Notes: generated from the letters alone by a model not told the origin. A stretch of 64,000 bases of DNA from Chryseobacterium sp. (GCA_031286615.1 JAITUA010000020.1:496001-560000); one strand, 5' to 3'. Shown: positions 51,677 through 61,287, counted from the stretch's first letter. A program made the numbers and translations.

Positions 51677-53066
51677 TATGCAAAAAACACTTCAGCAAGA
51701 GGTAACTCTTTCTGGAATTGGCCTTCATACGGGTAGAGAAGTAAAACTTACCATTAAACCTGCTAAAGAAAATACAGGTTTTGTATTTGTAAGAACCGAC
51801 TTAGAGGGACATCCTCAGGTAGAAGCAGATGTAAATTATGTTGTAGCAACAGAAAGAGGAACTACATTAGAAAAATTAGGGGTAAAAATTACCACATGCG
51901 AGCACCTTTTGGCAGCTCTTGTAGGTTGTGATATTGATAACGCAATCTTAGAAATGGATGCCTCTGAACCACCTATTCTTGATGGATCTTCAAAATACTT
52001 TGTTGAAGCTATTGAAAGTGTTGGTGTTGCAGAACAGGGGATAGCAAGAGAATATCTGGTTGTAAAAGAAGTTCTTACCTACAGTGACCCGGCTACCGGT
52101 TCGGAAATCACAATCATTCCTTCAGATACTTACGAAGTAACGACAATGGTAGATTTTGGGACTAAAGTATTAGGTACTCAGAACGCCACTCTTAAAAATA
52201 TTTCAGAATTTAAAGACGAAATCTCATCTGCAAGAACATTCAGCTTCCTGCATGAATTGGAAATGCTTTTAGATCACGGTTTGATCAAAGGTGGAGATAT
52301 TTCCAATGCCATTGTATATGTAGATAAAGATCTTACACCTGAAACTACAGAAAAACTAAAGAAAGCCTTTGGAAAAGATAATGTATCGATCAGACCAAAC
52401 GGTATTCTTGACAATCTTAATTTAAACTATCCTAACGAGGCAGCGAGACACAAATTATTAGATGTAATTGGTGATCTTGCTTTGGCAGGGGTGAAAATAA
52501 AAGGTAAAGTTATTGCCAACAAACCGGGACACTATGTGAATACCCAGTTTGCTAAAAAACTGAACCGCCAGTGGAAATTGCAGAAAAAGAAAAATGTTCC
52601 GGATTTTGACCTGACAAAAGAACCGGTATTCGATATCAACGGAATTATGAAGCTTATGCCTCACAGACCTCCGTTCTTATTGATCGACAAAGTTCTTGAA
52701 CTTTCAGACTCTCACGTTGTTGGTTTGAAAAACGTGACAATGAACGAACCATTCTTCGTGGGGCACTTCCCTAAAGAACCTGTAATGCCTGGAGTACTTC
52801 AGGTAGAAGCATTGGCACAGACAGGAGGAATCCTGGTACTGGCCAGCGTTCCGGATCCTGAGAACTATTCTACTTATTTCATCAAAATTGATAAGGTGAA
52901 ATTCAAAAGAAAAGTAATTCCCGGAGATACGCTTATATTCAAAATTGAATTGATAGAGCCTATCAGAAGAGGAATTGTTCATATGCAGGGGTATGGATAT
53001 GTAGGAGATACAGTAGCAGTAGAAGCAGAGCTTATGGCTCAAGTTGCAAAAAATAAAGTTGATTAA
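51669..53066 (+). CDS. lpxC-fabZ: Bifunctional LpxC deacetylase / FabZ dehydratase
   Basis: A 465-residue fusion found in Bacteroidota. Residues 1-305 are LpxC, the zinc-dependent UDP-3-O-acyl-GlcNAc deacetylase ([13 protein letters not shown], zinc histidine in [26 protein letters not shown]). Residues 320-465 are FabZ, the 3-hydroxyacyl-ACP dehydratase of fatty acid synthesis ([34 protein letters not shown]). The fusion ties lipid A commitment to fatty acid supply. Two starts are possible (51669 and 51678); the first overlaps lpxD. lpxA follows with no gap. Confidence 0.95.
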   Translation: MSDMQKTLQQEVTLSGIGLHTGREVKLTIKPAKENTGFVFVRTDLEGHPQVEADVNYVVATERGTTLEKLGVKITTCEHLLAALVGCDIDNAILEMDASEPPILDGSSKYFVEAIESVGVAEQGIAREYLVVKEVLTYSDPATGSEITIIPSDTYEVTTMVDFGTKVLGTQNATLKNISEFKDEISSARTFSFLHELEMLLDHGLIKGGDISNAIVYVDKDLTPETTEKLKKAFGKDNVSIRPNGILDNLNLNYPNEAARHKLLDVIGDLALAGVKIKGKVIANKPGHYVNTQFAKKLNRQWKLQKKKNVPDFDLTKEPVFDINGIMKLMPHRPPFLLIDKVLELSDSHVVGLKNVTMNEPFFVGHFPKEPVMPGVLQVEALAQTGGILVLASVPDPENYSTYFIKIDKVKFKRKVIPGDTLIFKIELIEPIRRGIVHMQGYGYVGDTVAVEAELMAQVAKNKVD

Positions 53067-53861
53067 ATGATTCATCAATTAGCAGCCGTAGATAAACGTG
53101 CGAAAATCAGCAAAAATGTAATCGTAGAACCATTTACTACAATTGCAGGGGACGTGGAAATTGGAGAAGGAACATGGATTGGTCCTAACGTTACCATCAT
53201 GGAAGGTGCAAGAATCGGAAAAGACTGTAAAATCTTTCCCGGAACTGTAATCTCTGCAATCCCTCAGGACTTGAAGTTCGATGGTGAAGACACACAAACA
53301 ATTATTGGAGATAATACTACCTTAAGAGAATGTGTAACCATCAATAGAGGAACCAAAGCATTAGGATATACAAAAGTAGGAAGTCACTGCCTGATTATGG
53401 CAACCTCACACGTTGCGCATGACTGTATCATAGGTGATAATGTGATTATTGCAAATGGCTGCGGTATTGCAGGACATGTTGAAATTGGTGACTTTACCGT
53501 AATGGGAGGTTTATCAGCAGTTCAGCAGTTTGGCAAAATCGGGAAACATACGATGATTTCAGGAGGATCTTTAATTAGAAAAGATATTCCACCTTACGTA
53601 AAAGTTGCAAGAGATCCAATTTCTTATGCGGGGATCAACTCTGTTGGGTTAAGAAGAAGAGGGTTTTCTAATGAGAAAATCTTTGAAATTCAAAAAATCT
53701 ACAGAGCTATTTTCCAGATGAAGATGAATGTTTCTCAAGCGTTAGCATATATTGAAAAAGAAATGCTTCCAACGGCTGAAAGAGATGAAATTCTACAGTT
53801 TATTCAAAACTCGCCTAGAGGTATCGTAAAAGGATATGGTACCGGAAAGGATAGAGATTAA
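53067..53861 (+). CDS. lpxA: Acyl-ACP--UDP-N-acetylglucosamine O-acyltransferase
   Basis: A 264-residue left-handed beta-helix acyltransferase for the first step of lipid A synthesis. It shows hexapeptide repeats from residue 10, the LpxA segment FPGTVISAIPQDLKF, LRECVTINRGTKALGYTKVG, the catalytic histidine in MATSHVAHDC, and a helical C-terminus beginning with GINSVGLRRRGFS. Its ATG follows the lpxC-fabZ stop directly. Normal length. Confidence 0.95.
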   Translation: MIHQLAAVDKRAKISKNVIVEPFTTIAGDVEIGEGTWIGPNVTIMEGARIGKDCKIFPGTVISAIPQDLKFDGEDTQTIIGDNTTLRECVTINRGTKALGYTKVGSHCLIMATSHVAHDCIIGDNVIIANGCGIAGHVEIGDFTVMGGLSAVQQFGKIGKHTMISGGSLIRKDIPPYVKVARDPISYAGINSVGLRRRGFSNEKIFEIQKIYRAIFQMKMNVSQALAYIEKEMLPTAERDEILQFIQNSPRGIVKGYGTGKDRD

Positions 53862-53885
53862 TTTAATTATAAATACTATCAGACA

Positions 53886-54221
53886 ATGAAAAGTTTAATC
53901 GTACTTATTGCGCTTTCTGCAACTTCTTTTTTGTTTGGTCAGCAAACAGAAAAGACTGCAACTGGTAAAAAAGAAAAACCTTTTACTATAGAAAGAAAAC
54001 TTTCCGAAGAGTCTAATGATAGTATTGCCAAGAATAACTTAAATGGTATTCTGAAACAGAAAAATATCGGGAGCTCAATATTAGGAACAGCTGACCAATA
54101 TAAAACTGATATTCAGATGAATGTAAACAGATTGAATAACAATGTGAATACATTCAATAATAATACATTTAACAGAATGATGCCTCAAGGACAAGGTATC
54201 GAAATTAAAAAAAGAAAATAA
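53886..54221 (+). CDS. Small exported protein in the lipid A operon
   Basis: A 111-residue protein with a signal peptide (SLIVLIALSATSFLFGQQ) and a hydrophilic Asn-, Lys- and Gln-rich mature part (for example KTDIQMNVNRLNNNVNTFNN). No domain is recognised. It lies 24 bases after lpxA and 15 bases before efp, so it is probably co-transcribed. The asparagine-rich tail suggests an extended or disordered chain. Function unknown. Confidence 0.75.
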   Translation: MKSLIVLIALSATSFLFGQQTEKTATGKKEKPFTIERKLSEESNDSIAKNNLNGILKQKNIGSSILGTADQYKTDIQMNVNRLNNNVNTFNNNTFNRMMPQGQGIEIKKRK

Positions 54222-54236
54222 ATATTTATATAATTA

Positions 54237-54800
54237 ATGGCAACAAGTAACGATATCAGAAAAGGTCTTTGCATCGAATTTAGCAACGATATTTTTAAAG
54301 TAATCGAGTTTCTTCACGTAAAACCAGGGAAAGGTCCTGCTTTCGTAAGAACAAAACTAAAATCTGTGACAAACGGAAAAGTATTAGATAATACTTTCTC
54401 TGCAGGCCACAAAATTGATGAAGTAAAAGTAATCACCAGAAAGTTCCAATATCTTTACGATGACGAGAACGGTTTTCACTTCATGAATAACGATGATTTT
54501 TCTCAGTTATATTTAAATAAAGAAATGATTGAAAACTCAAACCTGATGAAAGCAGGTGAAGAAGTAACAATCATTTTGAAAGAAGCTGATGAAACTCCAC
54601 TTTCTGCTGAACTTCCACAGTCAGTATATCTGGATGTGATTGAAGCTGATCCGGGTGTAAAAGGAAACACTGCAACTAACGCTCTTAAAAACGCAATCGT
54701 TGAAACAGGAGCAAGAGTAATGGTTCCTTTGTTCATTGAGCCGGGAGACAAAATTAAAGTAAGCACTGAAGACGGTAGCTACTTAGAAAGAGTGAAATAA
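54237..54800 (+). CDS. efp: Elongation factor P
   Basis: A 187-residue three-domain translation factor that relieves ribosome stalling at proline runs. The N-terminal KOW-like domain carries the loop HVKPGKGPAFVRTK with Lys32 at the tip, the position modified in many bacteria. LPQSVYLDVIEADPGVKGNT marks the second OB domain, and the GDKIKVSTEDGSYLERVK end is typical. Normal length. A terminator at 54817-54850 follows. Confidence 0.95.
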   Translation: MATSNDIRKGLCIEFSNDIFKVIEFLHVKPGKGPAFVRTKLKSVTNGKVLDNTFSAGHKIDEVKVITRKFQYLYDDENGFHFMNNDDFSQLYLNKEMIENSNLMKAGEEVTIILKEADETPLSAELPQSVYLDVIEADPGVKGNTATNALKNAIVETGARVMVPLFIEPGDKIKVSTEDGSYLERVK

Positions 54801-54816
54801 TAAATAAAATTTACAT

Positions 54817-54850
54817 AAATTCGGTTTGCACTAGCACTCCGAATTTTGTT
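54817..54850 (+). terminator. Terminator after efp
   Basis: AAATTCGG (54817-54824) pairs with CCGAATTT (54839-54846), followed by TTGTTTT. It ends the lipid A / efp operon. Confidence 0.75.
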
Positions 54851-54870
54851 TTATAAGAAAATCTATTGTT

Positions 54871-55773
54871 ATGAGATTCCATTCTCCGCAAAAGCTTAAA
54901 ACGATTGCAGATTTAATAGGCTCAGCATTTGTTGGGCCGGAAGACTTTGAAGTATTGGGAACCAACGAAATTCACATGGTAAAACCAGGCGATATCGTTT
55001 TTGTAAACCACCCCAAATATTATGACAAAGCTTTAAACTCTGCAGCGACTATTATTTTAATTGATAAAGAAGTAGAGTGCCCGGAAGGCAAAGCACTTTT
55101 GGTTTCTGATGATCCTTTCAGAGACTTCAATAAAATCAATACTCATTTTACCAGAATATATAATTTCACAGAAGAGCTTCACGATGTGGAAATAGGAGAG
55201 GGAACGAAAATTCACTCTTCCGCAGTGATCGGGAACAATGTGAAAATCGGAAAAAACACCCTTATTTTTCCAAATGTAGTGATTGGTGACCGTACCGAAA
55301 TCGGAGATAACGTGATTATTCAGTCCAACACAGTTTTAGGAGGTGATGCATTTTATTACAGAAAATTAAACGGAAACTTTGACCGCCTGATTTCTGTTGG
55401 AAATGTTATTATTGAAAACAACGTAGAGATCGGAAACGGCTGTACCATTGACAGAGGTGTTACGGATTCTACCATTATTGGAGAAGGTTCTGTTTTAGAT
55501 AATCAGATTCAGATAGGACATGATACCGTAATCGGGAAAAAATGTCTCATTGCCTCTCAGGTAGGAATTGCAGGATGCTGCATCATCGGAGATGAGGTAA
55601 CATTATGGGGACAGGTAGGAATTGCTTCCGGTAATAAAATTGAGGCAGGATCTGTGCTTTTAGGGAAAACAGGAGTCAACAGAGATCTTGAAAAAGGTAC
55701 CTATATCGGGATGTTTGCAGAAGATTTCAAGACTTATCTGAAAAAAGAAGTAAAGCTGAGAAATCTCAAATAA
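54871..55773 (+). CDS. Second LpxD-like acyltransferase
   Basis: A 300-residue protein with the LpxD layout: an N-terminal domain ([38 protein letters not shown]) and hexapeptide repeats including [20 protein letters not shown] and [18 protein letters not shown]. The expected catalytic-histidine position is kept in [10 protein letters not shown], although the following residue differs from the HNV of the lpxD product above. It is about 45 residues shorter than that LpxD, lacking the C-terminal helical tail. It may acylate a different substrate. It has no tight operon link to its neighbours. Confidence 0.85.
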   Translation: MRFHSPQKLKTIADLIGSAFVGPEDFEVLGTNEIHMVKPGDIVFVNHPKYYDKALNSAATIILIDKEVECPEGKALLVSDDPFRDFNKINTHFTRIYNFTEELHDVEIGEGTKIHSSAVIGNNVKIGKNTLIFPNVVIGDRTEIGDNVIIQSNTVLGGDAFYYRKLNGNFDRLISVGNVIIENNVEIGNGCTIDRGVTDSTIIGEGSVLDNQIQIGHDTVIGKKCLIASQVGIAGCCIIGDEVTLWGQVGIASGNKIEAGSVLLGKTGVNRDLEKGTYIGMFAEDFKTYLKKEVKLRNLK

Positions 55774-55813
55774 ACTATTCCAAAGGTTTTATCCAAAATC
55801 AAAGAAATTTAAG

Positions 55814-55821
55814 TAAATTTG
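55814..55821 (+). promoter_or_regulatory. -7 promoter box of sucD
   Basis: TAAATTTG matches the consensus and lies 42 bases before the sucD ATG. No strong -33 element is seen. Confidence 0.45.
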
Positions 55822-55863
55822 TGAGCATTAATAAAATAATAAATAAATTAAAACAACAATAAA

Positions 55864-56736
55864 ATGTCAATTTTAGTAAACAAAGATTCTAAAGTAATTG
55901 TACAAGGATTTACAGGGAACGAAGGAACTTTCCACGCTGGTCAGATGATTGAATACGGAACAAATGTAGTAGGTGGTGTTACTCCAGGAAAAGGAGGTAG
56001 CGAGCACTTAGGAAAACCGGTATTTAATACAGTGGCTGATGCTGTTGAAAAAGCAGGGGCAAACGTAAGTATCATTTTCGTACCACCGGCATTTGCAGCA
56101 GATGCTATCATGGAAGCTGCTGAAGCAGGTATTAAAGTAATTGTATGTATTACTGAAGGTATTCCTGTAGCTGATATGGTAAAAGTAAAATCTTATATTG
56201 CTGACAGAGACTGCAGATTAATCGGACCAAACTGCCCTGGAATCATTACTTCTGAAGAAGCTAAAATTGGTATTATGCCAGGTTTCGTTTTCAAAAAAGG
56301 TAAAGTAGGTATCGTTTCAAAATCAGGTACACTTACTTACGAAGCTGCTGACCAGGTTGTAAGAGCGGGTTACGGTATTTCTACTGCTATCGGTATCGGT
56401 GGTGACCCAATCATTGGAACAACTACAAGAGAAGCATTAGAATTATTCATCAATGACCCTGAAACTGAAGCTGTTGTAATGATCGGTGAAATCGGTGGAG
56501 GTCTTGAAGCTGAAGCTGCAAGATGGTACAAAGCGAGTGGTTCTAATAAACCGGTTGTAGGATTCATCGCTGGACAAACTGCTCCAAAAGGAAGAACAAT
56601 GGGTCACGCAGGTGCTATCGTAGGTGGTGCTGAAGATACAGCTCAGGCAAAAATGGAAATCATGAGAGAAAACGGTATCAACGTTGTAGACTCTCCTGCT
56701 GACATTGGTGCTACTGTAGCAAAAATTCTAGGATAA
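55864..56736 (+). CDS. sucD: Succinyl-CoA synthetase (ligase), alpha subunit
   Basis: A 290-residue subunit of the TCA-cycle enzyme that makes ATP or GTP from succinyl-CoA. It has [20 protein letters not shown] (CoA-binding domain), [33 protein letters not shown] and the phosphorylated histidine in [10 protein letters not shown] (His248). The beta subunit gene sucC is not in the window, which is common in Bacteroidota, where the two genes are separate. Normal length. Confidence 0.96.
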   Translation: MSILVNKDSKVIVQGFTGNEGTFHAGQMIEYGTNVVGGVTPGKGGSEHLGKPVFNTVADAVEKAGANVSIIFVPPAFAADAIMEAAEAGIKVIVCITEGIPVADMVKVKSYIADRDCRLIGPNCPGIITSEEAKIGIMPGFVFKKGKVGIVSKSGTLTYEAADQVVRAGYGISTAIGIGGDPIIGTTTREALELFINDPETEAVVMIGEIGGGLEAEAARWYKASGSNKPVVGFIAGQTAPKGRTMGHAGAIVGGAEDTAQAKMEIMRENGINVVDSPADIGATVAKILG

Positions 56737-56752
56737 TATAAAACCACAGCAT

Positions 56753-57424
56753 ATGAAAAAACTTTTATTAGCCTCAGCTTTGACGCTTTCCGCATTATCT
56801 TTTGCACAGGTGCAATGGAATAATACAAGATTCGGTCTTACAGCAGGTTTAAACTACTCTAGAGTAGCAAATGCCCACAATCCCTCTGGCCCAAGATATA
56901 CCTTTCAAGGTGGAGCTTTGGCTTTGATCCCCATAGGGAAGGCAAACCAATTCTTTATACAACCCGAAGTTCTGTACTATGGTGCAGGAGAAACCGGGAA
57001 AGATAAAGATGCTAAAGGTAAAGATGGTTACGATGCAGTATATGCAAATAACTATCTGAGTGTGCCACTTTATTTCAAAGGATACTTTTCAGAAGCTGAA
57101 TCAGAATTCTTTGGAATGATTGGACCTAGATTTAACTTTTTAGTAAGTCAGGACGTAAAGAATCCTCCTGTAGGAAGACCTTACTATGATCCTGATGTTA
57201 CTGATCCTACACAGCCGGCAGGAGTAAACGGAAAAGCAAAAAGCTTTAACTGGGGACTTGGACTAGGTGTAGGATATAGCTATAAGAGACAACTCGAAGT
57301 AGCTTTAAAATATGATTTAGGACTTTCTGATACCTATCCTGGTCTTGTAAAAGAAAAAGGAGGTACTGATAAGAAAAAATCAGAACAGGTTATTGCACTT
57401 ACCTTAAGTTATATATTCAACTAG
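56753..57424 (+). CDS. Outer-membrane beta-barrel (porin-like) protein
   Basis: A 223-residue protein with a signal peptide (MKKLLLASALTLSALSFAQ). The mature part alternates hydrophobic and polar residues in strands such as FGLTAGLNYSRVAN, FFIQPEVLYYGAG and NWGLGLGVGYSYKRQLEVAL, ending with SEQVIALTLSYIFN, the terminal aromatic typical of Bam-inserted barrels. It belongs to the small outer-membrane beta-barrel group common in Bacteroidota. It lies 16 bases after sucD. The role is unknown; a general transport or structural protein is likely. Confidence 0.82.
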   Translation: MKKLLLASALTLSALSFAQVQWNNTRFGLTAGLNYSRVANAHNPSGPRYTFQGGALALIPIGKANQFFIQPEVLYYGAGETGKDKDAKGKDGYDAVYANNYLSVPLYFKGYFSEAESEFFGMIGPRFNFLVSQDVKNPPVGRPYYDPDVTDPTQPAGVNGKAKSFNWGLGLGVGYSYKRQLEVALKYDLGLSDTYPGLVKEKGGTDKKKSEQVIALTLSYIFN

Positions 57425-57439
57425 AATATTTCAAAATAA

Positions 57440-57472
57440 AAAATCCCGGAAACTAAGTTTCCGGGATTTTTT
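57440..57472. terminator. Bidirectional terminator between the porin-like gene and the ABC-2 permease
   Basis: AAAATCCCGGAAAC (57440-57453) and GTTTCCGGGATTTT (57457-57470) form a perfect 14-bp stem with A and T runs outside, serving convergent genes. Confidence 0.92.
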
Positions 57473-57494
57473 GTTTATATGTTTTTATATTAAA

Positions 57495-58805
57495 TTATCC
57501 TTTAATCCACTTCCAAAGCTCTTTTAAAGTAGCTTTATTACCGTACATCAAAATACCTACACGATAGATTTTTCCGGCCAGGAAGATCATAAAAACAGTT
57601 GTTACCAGCAATAGTCCAATGGACAATGCAATCTGCCATGCAGGAACTCCAAATGGGATTCTGGCAATCATAGCCACAGGTGAAGTAAACGGAATGATTG
57701 ATAACCAAAAGCCTAATGGCCCGTCAGGATTATTCATCAGGGTAAAACTTCCATACATTCCCAATGTTAATGGTAAAATTGCAAACAAAGTAAATTGCTG
57801 TGTCTCTGTTTCGTTATCTACTGCAGAACCAATTGCTGCGTAAATAGAACTGTAAAAAATATACCCTAAAAGGAAGAAAACAATGAAAACAAAAATGATT
57901 AGTGGAAAATTCAGTTCCAGCAGACTGTGAGAAATTTGGGTAGCAAGCTGCCCCACATCCAGTTTACTGGCAATCTCATTATCTCCCCCCGGAATATTTT
58001 TCTGAAGAGGTGAGAAACCTGTATTCAGAACTAATGCTCCGATGACGGACATCGTGATCCAGATCAGAAACTGTGTCAGCGCAACCATGGTTACTCCGAG
58101 AATCTTCCCCATCATCAGTTCAAAAGGTTTTACGGAAGAAATAATAATCTCCACAACACGGTTGTTCTTTTCCTCAAGTACACTTCGCATTACCCTTACC
58201 CCATAAATAATGATAAACATAAAAGTAACATACATAAGGATCATACTCAGCCCGGATTTAACCCCAAAAGCAAGATCAGAATCTTCTTTATTGTTATCAC
58301 TAACATTAATGGTCTTTAAGGTAAAGCTTTTATCAAGATCAATTAACTGAGCCTCCTGAATGCCCAGCTGTTTGATTTTTTCTTTTTTAACAACATTGCT
58401 GATGTCAGAGATAATCTGCTGTTTTGTGTCGAATCCTATTTTACTGTTGATTACCAGCCTTGCTTCCTTTTCAAGTGCATCGAAGTTTTGATTTTTCAGT
58501 TCCGGAAGTATTAAAATACCATCCAGGGATTCATTCCCTTTTAAATTGTTGATCTTTGATTTTTCATCTGCGGCAGAAACAAAAACATAATTTAATTTAT
58601 CATTAGATTTCAGCTGATTCATAAACAATCCGCTTTTATCAACCACCTCTATTATGCTATGTGATTCATTCGCCTTAAACATTAATCCTACCACAGCTCC
58701 AAAAGCAATGATCATAATAGGTGCCAGCAGTGTTAGTATAATGAAGGATTTTTTCTTAACCTGTGTAAGAAATTCTCTCTTGGTAATTAAAAAAATATTA
58801 TTCAT
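57495..58805 (-). CDS. ABC-2 type transporter permease (NatB-like)
   Basis: A 436-residue permease. The first membrane helix (about residues 20-42) follows REFLTQVKKKSFIILTLLAP; a large extracytoplasmic domain (about 45-190) precedes five C-terminal helices containing RSVLEEKNNRVVEIIISSVK and PFELMMGKILGV. It matches the NatB/YhaP-type export permeases linked to sodium, drug or lantibiotic resistance. The ATPase gene is three bases upstream on the same strand. Substrate unknown. Confidence 0.88.
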   Translation of the reverse strand: MNNIFLITKREFLTQVKKKSFIILTLLAPIMIIAFGAVVGLMFKANESHSIIEVVDKSGLFMNQLKSNDKLNYVFVSAADEKSKINNLKGNESLDGILILPELKNQNFDALEKEARLVINSKIGFDTKQQIISDISNVVKKEKIKQLGIQEAQLIDLDKSFTLKTINVSDNNKEDSDLAFGVKSGLSMILMYVTFMFIIIYGVRVMRSVLEEKNNRVVEIIISSVKPFELMMGKILGVTMVALTQFLIWITMSVIGALVLNTGFSPLQKNIPGGDNEIASKLDVGQLATQISHSLLELNFPLIIFVFIVFFLLGYIFYSSIYAAIGSAVDNETETQQFTLFAILPLTLGMYGSFTLMNNPDGPLGFWLSIIPFTSPVAMIARIPFGVPAWQIALSIGLLLVTTVFMIFLAGKIYRVGILMYGNKATLKELWKWIKG

Positions 58806-58808
58806 AAA

Positions 58809-59720
58809 TTAAGGATGGTTACTTACAGCATTAATAAAAACTTCATTCATGCTGGGAATTCTTTCATCAAATGATCTCACTTTGCCCACTTGTACAAGAT
58901 CAAGAAGAACATTATTCTGACTCTCTTCATTTTTCAGGTCAAAAGAAACAAGATTATTTTCATTCGATAAATTGAAAATGTCATATTTATTCTTGAAATG
59001 GTCAAAATGATCACTGTTAACTTCAGAAAGAGTAACTCCAAAAATATTTTTCTTGAATTTTTCCCTTACATCAAAAACCCTTCCGTCAATGATTTTTTTA
59101 GAATTGTTGATCAAAGCAACATAATCACACATTTCTTCCACACTTTCCATTCTGTGAGTAGAAAGAATGATAGTTGTTCCGTTATTTTTAAGATCAATAA
59201 TCTGATCTTTGATTAAGTTGGCGTTTACAGGATCAAAACCTGAAAAAGGTTCATCAAGGATTAAAAGATGTGGCCTGTGAAGAACGGTTACCACAAACTG
59301 GATTTTTTGTGCCATTCCTTTAGAAAGTTCAGACAGCTTTTTCTTCCACCATTGGTCGATGTTCAGTTTCTCAAACCATTTTTTTGCTTCATTCAGAGCA
59401 TCGCTTTTACTCATTCCCTTCAGTTCCCCGAAATATAAGATCTGATCGCCAACACTCATGTTTTTGTACAGTCCTCTTTCTTCAGGCATATAGCCAATGT
59501 CTTTGATATGATCGGGGTTCAGTTTTTGTCCGTTGATGAAGATATCTCCGGAGTCTGCCTGAGTAATTTGATTAATGATACGGATAAAAGAAGTTTTTCC
59601 GGCTCCGTTGGGTCCTAAAAGGCCATAAATACTACCTTTTGGAACATGGATGCTGAAATCATCCAGGGCGACCTTTTTTCCGGCATTATAGGTCTTTTTA
59701 ATATGTTCAGCTTTTAGCAT
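58809..59720 (-). CDS. ABC-2 transporter ATP-binding protein (NatA-like)
   Basis: A 303-residue ATPase with Walker A GPNGAGKTS, the Q-loop region IGYMPEERGLYKNM, signature ELSKGMAQKIQ, Walker B LLILDEP and the switch histidine in LSTHRME. The ELSKG signature in place of LSGGQ and the EERGLY motif are usual for the NatA/CcmA-like exporter subfamily. A C-terminal extension of about 80 residues follows the nucleotide-binding domain. It forms a two-gene unit with the permease at 57495-58805. Confidence 0.9.
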   Translation of the reverse strand: MLKAEHIKKTYNAGKKVALDDFSIHVPKGSIYGLLGPNGAGKTSFIRIINQITQADSGDIFINGQKLNPDHIKDIGYMPEERGLYKNMSVGDQILYFGELKGMSKSDALNEAKKWFEKLNIDQWWKKKLSELSKGMAQKIQFVVTVLHRPHLLILDEPFSGFDPVNANLIKDQIIDLKNNGTTIILSTHRMESVEEMCDYVALINNSKKIIDGRVFDVREKFKKNIFGVTLSEVNSDHFDHFKNKYDIFNLSNENNLVSFDLKNEESQNNVLLDLVQVGKVRSFDERIPSMNEVFINAVSNHP

Positions 59721-59793
59721 TAAAATTATTCTTTTTACAATTAGTATAAAAAGGTCCCGAAAGTTACGGAAATATTAAAACAGAATTAATGTA

Positions 59794-59823
59794 AAAGAAA
59801 AAATCCTGATGATTATCAGGATT
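59794..59823 (-). terminator. Terminator after the T9SS sorting-domain gene
   Basis: AATCCTGAT (59802-59810) and ATCAGGATT (59815-59823) form a perfect 9-bp stem; on the minus strand it is followed by a T-run (59794-59803). It ends the gene at 59829. Confidence 0.8.
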
Positions 59824-59828
59824 GTAAT

Positions 59829-60179
59829 TTATTGTTTCACGATTTGAGTAACTTTCTGCGTATTGTCACTTAAAATATAACGGATCATATATTTTCCGGG
59901 TTTCAATTTTTCAATATTAATCTCACCGGAATTCATATTCACTGTATAATTAGCGACCTGCATACCCAAAATAGAATAAAAAGTCACACTTTTGATTCTT
60001 AAAGAAGAATCTTTTGCCTTAATGATAAGGAAATCCTTTGCAGGATTTGGATAAGCAAGCAACACCCCATCATCTGCTTTCTGAGTGATGGAACCCGGCT
60101 CTCGAAGCTGAGCTTTTAAATTGTTGGAAAATCCAACAAAAGTGCCTACAAATAGAAATAAAAGTAAAAGTTTTTTCAT
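59829..60179 (-). CDS. Small secreted protein consisting mainly of a T9SS type A sorting domain
   Basis: A 116-residue protein with a signal peptide (KKLLLLFLFVGTFVGFSNNL). Almost all of the rest is a type A sorting domain: LAYPNPAKDFLIIKAKDS, VTFYSILGMQVANYTV and INIEKLKPGKYMIRYIL, ending VTQIVKQ. Such domains direct cargo through the type IX system, but here there is no room for cargo beyond about ten residues. The ATG at 60179 is chosen because the promoter box lies at 60209-60216, inside the longer open frame. Role unknown. Confidence 0.85.
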   Translation of the reverse strand: MKKLLLLFLFVGTFVGFSNNLKAQLREPGSITQKADDGVLLAYPNPAKDFLIIKAKDSSLRIKSVTFYSILGMQVANYTVNMNSGEINIEKLKPGKYMIRYILSDNTQKVTQIVKQ

Positions 60180-60208
60180 CAAATTTATAATTTCTCGAAT
60201 ATATGTAA

Positions 60209-60239
60209 CAAATGTAATAAATTCTACAATTTCATACAA
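60209..60239 (-). promoter_or_regulatory. Promoter of the T9SS sorting-domain gene
   Basis: On the minus strand TTG (60237-60239), a 20-base spacer and TACATTTG (60209-60216) match the -33/-7 consensus. One inverted TTCTACAA box (60222-60229) lies between the two elements. Confidence 0.6.
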
Positions 60240-60274
60240 TAGTTTTTTGTAGAACTTATATTAAATTTGTAGAA
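60222..60274. promoter_or_regulatory. Three TTGTAGAA boxes in the divergent hemB region
   Basis: TTCTACAA (60222-60229) is the inverse of TTGTAGAA, which occurs at 60247-60254 and 60267-60274, exactly 20 bases apart. The boxes lie in the divergent promoter region between the T9SS sorting-domain gene and hemB and overlap the hemB -7 box. Confidence 0.45.
60262..60269 (+). promoter_or_regulatory. -7 promoter box of hemB
   Basis: TAAATTTG matches the consensus, 28 bases before the ATG at 60298. A TTTG lies upstream at 60246-60249 but the 12-base spacer is short. Confidence 0.5.
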
Positions 60275-60297
60275 ACTTATTCAAAAAGTATTCCAAA

Positions 60298-61287
60298 ATG
60301 ATACATTCAAGAAATAGAAGACTTAGAGTTAATGAATCTATCAGAAGTTTGGTAAGAGAAAATGTGCTTACAACTGATGATTTTGTAATGCCGATCTTCG
60401 TAATGGAGGGCGAAAACAAGCAGGAGGCAATCCCGTCTATGCCGGGAATTTTTAGGCGGAGTATAGATTTAACGGTTAAGGAATGTAAGGAATTATTTTC
60501 TTTAGGAGTAAAAGCTGTCAATTTGTACATGAAAGTGTCAGAACATCTGAAAGACAATACAGGAAAAGAAGCCTGGAACAAAGACGGACTGATGCAGCGT
60601 ACGATCAAAGCAATCAAAGATGCCGTTCCGGGAATGATCGTTATGCCTGATGTAGCCTTAGATCCTTATTCAATCTACGGACACGACGGAATCATTGAAA
60701 ACGGAAAAGTTATAAATGATGCTACCAACGATGCACTTGCAAGAATGTCAGTATCTCATGCTGAAGCAGGTGCAGATCTTGTGGCACCTAGCGATATGAT
60801 GGATGGCAGAGTACAGGTTATCCGTGAAGCGTTGGAAGAAAGCGGTTTTACAGACGTAGGAATTGTAAGCTATGCTGCCAAATATGCAAGTTCTTTCTAT
60901 GGACCATTCAGAAGTGCTTTAGACAGTGCTCCAAAAGATGACATGGAAATTCCGAAAGATAAAAAAACATATCAAATGGATTTCCACAACACCCGTGAAG
61001 CATTGAATGAAGTATTTAAAGATATTGACGAAGGAGCCGATGTTATCATGATCAAACCGGGACTTCCTTATCTGGATATTGTTTCCAAAGTACGTGAAGC
61101 TATTGATCTTCCGATTGCGGTATACAATGTAAGTGGAGAATATGCGATGGTAAAAGCGGCTGCTCAGAACGGCTGGCTGGATAATGACAAAACGATCATT
61201 GAAAGTTTGACTTGTTTCAAAAGAGCAGGAGCAGACATGATCTTTACTTATTTTGCAAAAGAAGCTGCGATCCTTTTGAATAAATAA
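60298..61287 (+). CDS. hemB: Delta-aminolevulinic acid dehydratase (porphobilinogen synthase)
   Basis: A 329-residue TIM-barrel enzyme that condenses two aminolevulinate molecules in haem synthesis. The Schiff-base lysines are Lys195 (SYAAKYASSFYGPFR) and Lys253 (MIKPGLPYLD). The metal site reads PDVALDPYSIYGHDG (residues 117-131), with Ala and Asp in place of the zinc cysteines of the E. coli enzyme, which indicates the magnesium-type rather than zinc-type enzyme. Length is normal. Own promoter region, shared divergently with the T9SS sorting-domain gene. Confidence 0.96.
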   Translation: MIHSRNRRLRVNESIRSLVRENVLTTDDFVMPIFVMEGENKQEAIPSMPGIFRRSIDLTVKECKELFSLGVKAVNLYMKVSEHLKDNTGKEAWNKDGLMQRTIKAIKDAVPGMIVMPDVALDPYSIYGHDGIIENGKVINDATNDALARMSVSHAEAGADLVAPSDMMDGRVQVIREALEESGFTDVGIVSYAAKYASSFYGPFRSALDSAPKDDMEIPKDKKTYQMDFHNTREALNEVFKDIDEGADVIMIKPGLPYLDIVSKVREAIDLPIAVYNVSGEYAMVKAAAQNGWLDNDKTIIESLTCFKRAGADMIFTYFAKEAAILLNK

